From Scortum barcoo (taxonomy: Eukaryota; Chordata; Actinopteri; Centrarchiformes; Terapontidae), in contig CM041538.1 in NCBI GenBank assembly GCA_023238725.1, forward strand, positions 9,732,880-9,796,879: a stretch of DNA of 64,000 nt. Reading direction: 5' to 3'. Numbering within the stretch: the first letter of the stretch is position 1; the number at the start of each line of letters is the position of its first letter. The notes under the pieces are model-generated. The model was not told the DNA's origin. It searched no databases and saw nothing but the letters and a program-made list of their open reading frames with translations. The position numbers and the translations under genes were made by a program. Positions 33,801-46,400 of this stretch are shown one piece after another.

Positions 33801-36800
33801 TAGGTGCTCCAGTAACAAAGACAAAGAGGCTTCATCAGCTCTGCTTATGGCACAACTGACTCTACATCTTGGACAAGTACTGAAAACTAAATCTGTGAGT
33901 GTTGCTTGACTGTAAGATATTTTATGACCTAGACGTCATAAGATTGAAAACGTATTATTTCTATAGTATATGATCCATACAGAGGTACCTCCATGAATTT
34001 TATTTTTATTTTAACTCGAGAAAGCTGTACTTGCTGGGGTTCAAACCAAGTTGCCAAGACACACCTGAACAGACCTTGTTTTAAGGAACCAGAGAGAAGG
34101 GTGTGAGGCAAGTTATAGGTGTAAGTTGTCCTTGGGTGAATTTCTCGGCAATGTCACCATGTTGTTTGGTTAGTCGACCACTTTAGTCCAGACTGAAATG
34201 TTCGAACAACTTCTGGGTGGATTTCGATGAACGGCAGCACAAACGTCCATGTTGCCCTCAACTTTGACTCCTGACTTTTCCTCTAGTCATTCATCATCAG
34301 CTCAAAACCTCTGCCCAACACTTTGGCTTATGACCAAATACCTGCAAACCTAATGCCATTCCCATCAGTCACAGCTGTTCTGTTAGAATGCTAGCATGCT
34401 AAACTATGACGGTGGATATGGTAAAGATTATACCTGCTGAATATCAGCATGGTAACAGTCGTTAGCTTGAAGACGTTTACCTTACCTTGGTGTGATGCAG
34501 TGCCATGGTTTGTCATGTTTTGATGGACTAGATTAGCCAAAAACAGACATTACTGTCTGCTAATGTATCATGTTGTTTTCCAGAATATTTACTGTATCAA
34601 GATGTATAAAAATCTTGTGATATATGATTGCAAGAAGTAGGGTTGCTCATATCAGGGATTCACACGTGGGAACAAGTTGAAAGATGACTGAAGTGGGAAA
34701 GCGTGGACGGAGCACTCACCGCGTATTTACACTGTCGAGATCTGACGCCATACTGGAAGCGGCACTGTTCATCTGCGTCGTAGGCCTGACCCGGTGCTGT
34801 GGTGGGGTACACAAACTCCTGTTTGGGGGGGATGTTGTTCAGGCAGGAGCCCATACCTGAGCTACAGCACAGCAAACAGAAGAAGCAAAGGGAATACAAT
34901 TAAAATATACAACAATGTGTTTCAGTAGTTTAGAATAACCAAAGTAAAACACTGTCAGTTTCATTGAATTCCTGAACATGCCACAGATAATTAAATTGAG
35001 GTGGATTTGTCTACTGTCAAGATCCATCTGTTACTTGAGTGATTCTCTGACCATCAAAAATGTTACTCTGACATCCAAGTAAATTTTTCTTTCTCAAACC
35101 TCTAATTACCAAATTATTTGTGGTGTTGCGGATATCTGATAGGCTGACTCACTCCAGGAAGCTGGTGATGTAATCCCGGCTGCAGGCGGACCAGATGAAT
35201 GGGTTTGTCTTCATGGTGATGTGGTCAGCCATCAGCTTGGCGGTCTCCTGGCTGCGAGGCCCACAGGCGTTCCCCATGCCGTCATGGTTCATCCCAAACC
35301 TAAAGCCCATGATGATACAGGGACAACACTTTGAGGCCGTGTGGACCAGTATTAGTCCCCGCAGCTGGGGTGGGAGTAAAAGATCACTGTGGATAACCAA
35401 GTAGGATCTAAAGACATCAGAAGTTTGGTGCCAGTCTGACAAAATATAATATAATTAACATTAGACCACACAAAAGATATATAACCTTAACTCTACACCA
35501 TAGAACCCACAGGAAATATGATCACTGACATTAAAGTGGGCAGATCGCCACAATGTGAAAGAGTATAATCTGCAGCTGTAACAAATGTTCACCTTCATCT
35601 ATTAAAAAATATTCAACTAGATAATCATTACAAACACAGTGGAAAATCCACTTTTTCTGCACTTTTCTGGGGGGTACTGGGTTGGCATCTGTAATTATAT
35701 AAAACGCTGGCCCTGACATGGTAGAAGGATATATAAATAACATAATATTTTAATAATTTATGAAACTGAGTTACTGAGTTGAGTTACACAGTGTTAATTG
35801 TCCACTTGGTATTTTTTCCCGCCAAGCATTCATGACGGACAGCGATAACACTCACAGTAGCTGTGTTTGAGCCTGAAATATAAATGTTCTGAGAGTTTTT
35901 CATCCCCCAGCTGACTCTGGGTCTGACTCTGATTTCTGTCTTGGTCCGTCTTGTCTTTTCATGTGAGTGCCCTCCAACTGCAAACAGGCCTGCATTTAAG
36001 CTAATGCTGCACTCTGATGTCAAAACAATTTATATGACAATTAAAAACAAATGCCTATTGTGTGGAGGCTGAGGAAACAGACTGTATATATGACGCACAC
36101 TAATCGGCACACGTGTCCAGTTATGCTGGCTAATAAGCCTTTTGGTCTGAGTGGTCGATGGCTACCTGTGTTTCCCATGAGGGAGGCAGGACCCCGAATA
36201 GTTCTCAGAGCTGTGTACGGACCCTCAGTTATTCTGAGCAAGTAGGATACTACCTAAAAATAAACCAACTTGATGGTTTTCTCAGCAACAGAGGAGGGAA
36301 AAAATCTGTCACTTCTCATGATTTACTGTATTTATGACAGAAGTAAAGCATATAGACAGAGAAAATTGCGTGCTGCTAAGTGATACAACTATACCAGGCA
36401 AATGAGTAAAACATTCAGCGGATCTAGATATAAAAAACAGAGGCCTCTCCAGGTGCTGCACTGGCCCCACATGTTACAAATTCCACATATAAATAGTGTG
36501 ACGGAAAGAAAATACACAAATATTAACACATTCTCCACTGATGGAAATGACTCATGGTGTTAGAGATTACATAAACTCTCTCTGGAGATCTGGAGATGTA
36601 ATCTGAGGAAGGGAGGGATCATCTTGGACCAGACCACAAGAAAAAGACACACGAGACACCTCAGGGACTCCTTCAGGGACATTTTGTGTTTCAGCTAAAG
36701 AACAGCAGCCATGGATCCGGTCGGGGTTCAGTGGCGTTTCTAAGGGGCACTTGAGGAGCAAGACGGATATGTGACAAGCTGGGCTCATGAACTTCTCCTC

Positions 36801-37375
36801 TATAATCTTAGTGAGTCATCAATAATGTCCCGATAAAACATGTGATCCCAACTCTATACTGTTCTTGGTTCACAATGAATAAACTCACTCAGGTGGTAAT
36901 CTATTCAGTATTTGTCAAGAGAGTTAACTCTGGACCAACCAACCATCCGACTGACAAACCGACCAGCTGGCTGACATCCCTGGAGCCACACCGATAGCAT
37001 AGCAAAGAAATAAAAAATGCCTGAGGGTGAGTAACTTTTCTGCTGTCGGTCCATCAGTCTTGCCTTTTGGTGAAATCCTGCAGTGAATACAAATTTGCTT
37101 CTGAAAACTCTGCCTGGTTAAACTCTATGTTGAAATATACCCTATATGTGACATTAAGTGCATTTGTGTTGAGCAAACAAAAGAAACCCATATAAATCTG
37201 ATTGAATTGTGTGTGTGTGTGTGCGTGTGTGTGTGTGTGTGTATGTTTGGATGCTTCACTCACGTGTGTCCTATTTCATGGGCAATAGTGAAGGCTGTTC
37301 CCAGGCCAATGTCTTCATTGATGCTGCAGCTCCTCTCTGGTTCACACATCCCTCCAACAGGAGCCAGACCTGTCT

Positions 37376-37406
<31 letters not shown>

Positions 37407-40400
37407 ATATGAATATACTGCATCTCATTTAACTGTACAACCACCAGTACTATAGAAAGCATACAGACGGACCTACAAAGCTTTCTGGGTGATTAACAGA
37501 GACTTAAAATGTTTTGACTGGAACATGCTGCCATTCTTTGCTGAATCCTACTCGAAAATATTATTTAATTTCCCAGAAATTATTATCATAAGTGTCAAAG
37601 TTCAGCACTTTCCCCGCTGGGATTTTAATAAGATTGTCTCTGCAATTATTCAAATACACCACAAACACACACAATGCACCTTCCTATATAATATATATAA
37701 GTATAAATCACTCAAGTCAAGTCAATTTGTTTTGTGTGAATGAGAATATGTGTGTATACACTGGTGTTTCAGACTGTCAAGGACTGGCCAAAGCATCCTC
37801 ACTTTGGACAGGACGTCTAGTTTTGGAAGTTTAAGACTTGGTTTCAGGGTTGTACTTAAAATGGAGTTTAGGTTCAGTTTAGTTTTTCTAGGTTAAAATC
37901 AGGGTTATGAGTGAGGTAATGCTTGATGTCAATGAGGGTTCTCATAAATACAGAAGTGCAAATATGTATCCATGTGCATGTGGATGTTACCTAGGGTTTC
38001 ACAGGGCTTGTTTTTTTGAATGCAGATGTCGTACCTGGAGACAGGAAGGGAAATCAAGCAGGCCGTTCACTTAATCATAAACAGAAGCAGCACCGTTCAG
38101 TCAATAGATCCACTGTGTGCAAACAGACATGTATATATACACACTTGGACAGTGACATGCAGTACGTTCGCAGATGGTGACGGACACGCTCACACAGACA
38201 GTATGGACAGACAGTGGACAGCAGTGATAGCAGACAGATATAGTTTTAAAAGAACAATAGCAGGAAATCATGGACGGTCACAGTGGTGTCATCTGTCTGG
38301 ACAGCTTCCATCCTCTGCTTGATAAATCGTCAAACTGAAGCGTTCTCACAAAACCACCACCGAAAACCACGTCTTTAAAGCAGACATTTATCTATCCGTG
38401 CTCCTCTTACATAAGCTTATAGCACATTCTGTTAGAGAGAATAGGAAAGTATTTGTGGCAGCTCTGCCCGGCCCCATTCAGATGACTCTGACCAAACCAC
38501 AGTGGTGTTGTTTGCTGTTGCACATTCCTCAGTCAATAGCATCAGTATGTTATCTGCTTAATATGCATCTACCACTGTTGTCTCTAGTTTCCTCCAGCAT
38601 TAACAGAAACAGAGAGTTAGAGGAATTATTTCTGCTCTTTCCCACTGATCGTTTTCTCTCGGCTGCTCGTAACTCTCTTTTTCGTTTTTTCTCCAGATGC
38701 TGAGCTGGGCAGAGCGGCCCGAGCTCTCGTCACCCCAGACAGGACAAGATACAGCCCAACGCTCTTGGACTTGGCTTAATGAAAACCTGTGAGGATAGGG
38801 GCTGGGAATGTAAGAATTCAGCTCAGAGGAAACACTGTTTTAACCCTTATGTGAACAGGGAAACACAAAAAGTCTATGTTTTATATTATAATTTCTATTT
38901 GTTTACAAGAAGCTGCAGTCTGAGGGTTAACGTGCTTCTTGCCTTACACCTGTGCTTTTATTTTGACTTCACAATCAATGTCTTTATTCAAAATTACCTT
39001 AAGTCTTATATGAATAAAGCTCCTGAACGGAGTTATGGTTTTTATTGAGTACTATTATGAGAAAGGTATGTTTGACTGTATTTCTGACCTGGTGATGAGC
39101 ACAGCAGTATCATGGTGAGCGATCCCGTTGTCTGGTATGGCGTTACCGTAGCTGCTTCGGTGCTGGATGGTTTTCTGCCACTTACAGAAGCTGTCCAAAG
39201 ACTTCCCTGCATGGTGGTTGATCTCTAGCGTTGGCTGGAAGAAAGATGAAAGAGGAGATAAGGAGTCAAAAGCTAACTGGGAAAATAAATGTGCATATTT
39301 AAACTTTAAATGTCTACTGTTTAAAAAATTGAGACATCAACTCCAGCAATTTCCTTTTTTTTTCTTTTTTTGCAAAGAGACTTAATTTAATGATATAAGG
39401 TTATTCCAGTGTCAGCAAAGTGGAGATTTCAACAATCACGATTGGCCAACAGTGCAGTGATAACCCAGGCCCAGTCTTCCTGTATTGCTGTGTTTCAGGC
39501 TTGTTTTCCACCCAAGTATGTTTGTCTTTCTGTCCTGTGACAGTTTTTCCAAAATGTCAACTTTAGAAGTCAAGAAAAAATGTGTTTTCAGCTTTGTGAT
39601 GTGACATTTTCAGATGATCTAATAGTTTATTTAGCAAAAAAAAGAGATTTTTTTAATACATAAAAAGACACTCAATTATTCAGTTTATCTTAAAAATTCA
39701 AAACCACCTGACTCCTGTTGATTTAACCGTCACATGTCAGCAGTCCTAAAATTTGGACTCCAGGCTTTGAAATCTTATGAAACCTCCTGCCACATTATCA
39801 AAGAAGTTAAGGTGGAGGCAGGATTAGAGTGAAGGTGCTTTCTAGTATTACGAGAGTGCAGAGTGGAGACGGAGAGGAGGGAGTGCACTGCTGGCCACAG
39901 CTGGCAAGAACTCGTAACCCAGGAATGCATGTGGTGACATAACTAGTAATTGTCTCATCCCACAGTCCCTCATTTCTGGGCCCACTGCTGGCCTGATTTT
40001 ATTTTCCAGGGGCAGCTTGCCGTTTTCAGACCTGGAAACCAGCAGCAGAGCCGAGACTACTCTCAATCCTGTCCCGACCTCAACCTCAACGGTCCACAGA
40101 GAAAGAATAACAACACTAACAGTGCCCACCGCTAATGATCCTAACATTTACTTCTTTACTCTGTCAGATGACGAACACATCCGAGTGGTAAATTATGGAG
40201 CTAATTTTGAGGCAGTATGAACAGTATGAATCATAAATGTTCCCTAATAAGACAGCTATAGAGGAAACCTCAAAGCCACACTGTAATGCCCCTTTAATTC
40301 AGCATGATTCATATGTCAGATTGCTAGAAGGTCAAGACTGCGACGGAGCCGGCCGTATCGTCTCACCACATGCTGTTAATGGCAGGCTAATAAGGTCAGT

Positions 40401-43400
40401 TACTAGGTAGTCAGCTGGGCCAGTCATCTCCTGTGCTGTGCTGGTCTGGTCATGCACTTTTTATGAGCTGAACTGCTGGCTTGTGGTCAGGTATGGCTTT
40501 TAACTCTGCGCCCTTTATGACCTCCATTCCCTCGCTTATATCACACAACAATCGACAGCCACGCTAGCAGCTCTGTGAGGCTGTGCACAGCAGTGTGTTG
40601 AGTTAAACAGCACCAACACAGTTGACACAGTGACAAGACTCATATGTTGATGTTTAGCAGGTATAATGTTTTTCATGTTCACCCTCTCAGTTTAGCTTGT
40701 TGGCATGCTGACTTTTGCTAATTAGTACCAAACGTAAAGCACAGTTGGGGCTGATGGAAGTCTTTATGTTTATTGTCTGGGAAAAAAAAACAAATATCAC
40801 AAGTTTATTTTGTGCAAGTCCACATAATAGATGCTGACATATTTCACTGGACAAGGGAAAGTTTTGACCTGCTGCTGGTGCTGGAGGTAAAATCAAGGGA
40901 ACTGACAAACTCGTTAGGATTCATTCCTGGAGTACCGTATATCTGTCTCTAAATTTCATGGCAATCCATCCAACAGTTGTTGAGTTATTCCACTGAAAAA
41001 CAAGGAGGAAAACCTAGGGGATCACCAGTCAGTCAGACAGCCAGGTGGATTCATCCATCCATCAATATTTGTTCGGGACCAGAATGTGGGACCAAATGAA
41101 AACCGAGTGTGTGCATAAATTATCGATAAAATGACAGACTAGATCTTGAGAAATATGGTGAATTAGAATCCTGATGGTTTTTGCCTCCAACACCACAAAA
41201 CACATTAGAGCTTGTGTTTGTGCATCTTTTCTGGCAAAGCAAATTTAGATACTGCATGGTTTTTGCATCAGCGTCTAACTCTAACGCCAAGCTTTTCCAT
41301 GCCCTAGATGTGCGTCACAGCGCTGGTCAGAGAGGTCACTGTTCACCACAGTAACCAGCAGGACAGTCACAAAGCAGCTCTGTCTGACAGGTATAACCCC
41401 CCCCCACCTCATATCCTGACTTTTACGCCTTTCCTCACCCATCTCCCTCTCCCATCTCGTCGCTTTCATTGCAGCCAAGACTCACTTACACACTCAGGGT
41501 CCGCGGGGATTGGTGGAGGAAAAGACACTTAAGCCAATAATTTGACACAAACAAGGAGCTCATAGATGCCAGTCCGGGAAGGGTTTTGTGCAGTCTGGAC
41601 AAGCACAGAAAGACATACAGAGGAGAGAAGAGAGGAGGGTTGTACGACATAGTACCGCAGTTGACAAAGTTTATTTACCTGGTCCTCCATGAGCAGGATG
41701 AGCCGTGTCACCACAATGTTAACTGCATTCCCCAGGCTAGAATCCTGGAACAGTTTGGCAACCTGACCTCCAGGGAAACAAGAAAAGACCAGTCTTAAAA
41801 ACAGCTGATACACCAGTTTAGCACATTTCTTTAGAGCTGGAATACACACAGGAGTAATCCACCATGAATTAAGACTTCTAAATGGACTAAATTTTGTGTC
41901 AACCCCTGGAAAGTCTGGATTAATTTGTGTGGCGACGGCAAAAGCAAACATAGGAGGGCTGAGAGGGCATCCCTGTTTCCTGCTCGGACCAAGATCGATT
42001 TTAAGCTACAACCAAACACTTAATCTACAAGACTAGTCTGAGAGTCTTAAGAGAGCTGTAAAGTCAGCACACCACATGTGCCACTGACTATTGAAGAGGT
42101 AAGGCACAAACAATGATAAAAAAGACCAGAGTCGAAACCACTACTAGCAATAAAGCTGCACTCAGACACTTGTCATTAGCGGTGTCTGCTATAATTTGGC
42201 CCACTTTGCTCCAGACCACTTAAGGGGATGCTGTTGGCTTCTGTGATTCTGCGACACTCCGGATGCAACCTGTTTCGTAACAATAGCAGCAGACCAGCCT
42301 TTCATTAAATGCATTCCTAACACGTGTGTGCATAGGTTTAAAGTGATTAACTGTGTGTGAAGAGATCCCCAGTGACAGAAGTAGTGCAGATGATGACATA
42401 CAGCTTAAGCCTGTCTGACTCAAACATGTGGCCTCCCCTAGGAGAAATCAAAAAAGGTCGACATGTGTTTTTCTTTCTGTCTCTAAGCATTATTCATTCA
42501 ACTAAAAATAGCCTAGATCAGATTTTTCTAAACTTAAAATATGGTTTTTCGTTGACTAAAGCATATGTCTAACTAATCCTTGCCATTAAAGAGACACTGA
42601 AACATATTTCTGTCACTGTAAAATGTTTCTTTGTTGAGCTAGTCTCCTGTCTTGTACAATGCCAAGATTTTATTCATCAAGAGTAACTCCAATGACACCG
42701 GTAGAGTGGCTTTTTAATGGATTGTTCATTTCCATCTTTTGTGTTGTGAAACTTACAATATTCATGACGGCCAGGATGTACTGCTCGATGTCTCTGCGAC
42801 CGTGGTAACCCACCATCATCTTGTCGGCGACCACCAGCGTCTCCACGTAGCGCTCCCGGCTAACCGAGCGCTTCAGAGGCAGCTGGCCGCGGCCGACGTG
42901 ATGGGGAGGGGTCTTGAGAGTCCGCTGCCACCAGGACGCGCCTTTCATTGGCTTCTCGTCTGAGGAAGATCGCACACACACTCAATGTTTTGAAGGCACA
43001 AAGTGAGAAGGAGCCCACACAAGCACAGCAGCAGTTAAATAAATCAAGAACTCACTGTAAACTTAGCATTTGCCATGACTGGCCAAGAGATCAGTGATGA
43101 TTATCTGAAAAACTTTATTGACGAGAATGATGCCTGAACACACTAATATGAATATAGAGAAGGAACATTACAAAGCTGAATGTTTTTTTTTTTACTTTTA
43201 TTACTAAAAAGATGTTTTTCTGAACATACTTTTGCCTTTTCAGCAACGCCCTGTAGCACAGACTCAGTCACACCCAATCACGACTGGAAACCACAATCTC
43301 TTGCTCCTGGCTGCTATGCAAATCAGCCTGTGGCAGTTTATTCCTCCAGACTGGACTTAACTGCTGCTACTAAAAAGACTAGAATATCTCTCCGCTCACC

Positions 43401-46400
43401 AATGACTCCACAGGATTGGCCCTTGTACTGATGGCGGAGTGATGACCGCTTGTAAACCACATGGGGGCGCCCCTCTGCTCTCTCCCCCTTCTCCGTCCTG
43501 GTCTGGTTATCTGGTGAGACAAGGGGTTCAATCAGGTACTCCTCTCCCCCTGCAACAATCACCCCCTGCTGCAGAGAGACAGATACATAGAGCAGAATAG
43601 AATAAAATAGAATAGAATAGGATAACAGGAATCATTGCTTTCATAATACAAATATTACAAACGGCACATTACACGGATGGTCTGAATCTTTACCAAAACA
43701 AACATAACATGACGCTAATACAGATCAGCCCAAACGCTCAATAAACAATAGGACTAAAATCACTTATAATCTTAATACTGACAAAGAAAAGAGCAATAGA
43801 GCATGCAGGGTGAGTTAAGGTAAGTTTGAAGTAAGTCAGAGGCCCTCTAAGGGATCCTGGTGCTAATGGGTCAGAAAACTGACAGCTGGAGAGGAGCAGA
43901 CTTCCTAACAACCTCTGAGCTTACAGTGCAGCAGATTTCGAGCTCAGTGTTTAATGTTGTTGCAGTCCCCCCCCCCTCCATTTATGATCACTGTCTACCT
44001 AATTTATCTTTAAGGCAACACTTGTCAGTTCTGATCAGAGTGTCATATGTGGACAATGTACAGTAGTTTAACAGCCCACACGCAAAAAGTCTACTCCATA
44101 GCAAGACTCCTGCACAGCTTTTGTTCCACAGAAGAGTCACCGACTTCACAATACCAAACAAAAAAAGATCCGAAAGAAAAAACAAAAGCCCTTACACAGG
44201 ACAATACAATGACTGATGTGTGATTATTAATTTAAAAAATATACAGCAAAATGTTAAATTAATAACAATAAAACTAGTTTACATTAAGATATATAACATA
44301 TAATATATAAAGAGATATATTTTCACAGTAATTTCACTTTAAAGTTACATTTTGCTGACAATTACAGTTACAATACCCCCTCCCCACAGGGTCCTGGAAC
44401 TGGTGAACTGTGGACCCATCTGGGAAGGGGATCAGGACCCCACAGAACAAGCACACACATGCAGACAAACACACATGAGAGCATGAAAGAGTGAATGAGA
44501 GTGAGAAAAATGAGCGAGTGAGACAGAGAGCGATACACTAACACTTCCTTTGATTCTGCTCAGATGTGTCTCCTCTCAACTCACCGCAGCGGCTTTCAAA
44601 GTGCCTTTAATCTCATAATAAAGTTAGTGATGCTCCCTTGGACACACCACCCGCTCGCTGGTGAATGTGCTCACGCTGGTCTGACCAACAGTAATTACGT
44701 GTGAGGCTTATTAACGCTTTGTGAACACATCTAATCCTCAGCTGTGTATACAACTGTTACTGTGGAGCCTGCTGTTTGTAGTGAGAGGACTCACAGATAT
44801 GCAGTGCTGTGAATGCAGGAAAGGGGTTGAACAAAATGATGCATCACAAACAGGTGGTCAAGTCAAGTAATGCAGAGAGGGGTGGAGACTAACCTTGATC
44901 TCTTAGTTTGGTGCATTAACACACAAATGATGAGAATGAGAAATAAATGAAAAGGATGCTTTACTAAGACTTGCACCTTGAAAAGCTGTTAAAACTCACA
45001 GAGGATTAAAGGTATATTTTTCTCAAAGCACTGCGCCCCATAACCTGGCTCGTTGACCAGTTAATAATTTTCATTTTTCTGCCTTTAAACATCCCCAAGA
45101 GAGCGTGCCAGAACTTGATGCATTTTGGGTTATAGGTAGAGGTTAAGGGCCTTAAACTCACTGTACTCAACAAGTGTAACAACATGAATAAGTGGACATG
45201 AAAAAGGAAGTGTACTAACTGTACCTATGTGTAAAATTCATTGAATCTCGCTTCTCTATAAGATGGTCACCTTTGAATGTGGCTCTTCGGTACAAGTACA
45301 AAAACCTTTAGTCGTGGTCAAACAACAAACCATACAATCTTGTTAATGCCACATTTGTGTTTTACTGGAATAACTCCCATACCAGTTTTCAACTTGAAAA
45401 AATGGCCTGATTGAACCCTTAAACAGAGTAATGGTCACAGTATTTAATCTGCAGTTTAATTGCTTTTAGCTGCAGTGCATTTTAATCGACTGAGGCTCAT
45501 GTTGGTGGAGAACATCAGCGTCACTTTGTCTGTTACAGTTCATGTACCCCTGACTGTTAAATACTGGGGCAAATTTGTAAGTCTGTTATCAGCACATCAT
45601 CATAAATTCTATACTTGGTTAATTACCTGCAGGAATAAATATAAGAGAAAGAAATATGGCACTTTTTTATGATGAATTCTGATGAGGCTTAATAGTACCT
45701 AAAATTTCATTTCAGGTCATTTCTTCTTCTGGGGACCACACTGGTTGGTTTGGGCAGAGATTAAAGCTGGCCTGAATGACCACGGTTTGTTAAAATTTCA
45801 TGCTTTGATGTCCAGATCAAGCATTACTGATCCCTTATTTGCTGAGCCAGCAGCAGCTGCTGACCTCACTCAGTGTATTAGATGTGGATTAGACTTGCAG
45901 GTTTCAGTCTTACCAGGCCATTACAGTTGCTCAGAGCCACTTTGCTGGAATGAGGCTGGTCTTGGAGGTGTCCTACATAGTGGCAGTGGGGAGAGTAAGG
46001 ATGACTCCAGGCTAATCGACCTCTCTTCCAGTACTCCACCCTGAACTGCCGGGACAGCAGGCCTCCCTGCAGCGTTAGGTTCAGCAGGAAGTTGTTATGT
46101 GACGTGGAGAGCTGGTAGAAGAGCTAAGAGACAGAAAAAAATCAGTTTACAAATGATGTTGGATCAGAGGCACTTCAGAGAGTAAAATAATTATATACAG
46201 ATGTTTGATATTAATGTAAGACAAAGAGAGACATAAATAAGGGAAACTATTTAAAAAGATGAATACAGAGTCAGGCAATCTGTCTTCAGTGCTGCGTCTT
46301 CTTCTTCGGTGGTGATGAGGCGTTTCCGCGTTGAGCATCTCACCATTAGGTCCCACACGTACTGGAATGGCAATCTCATAGTGGCCTAGACTGGACAGGA

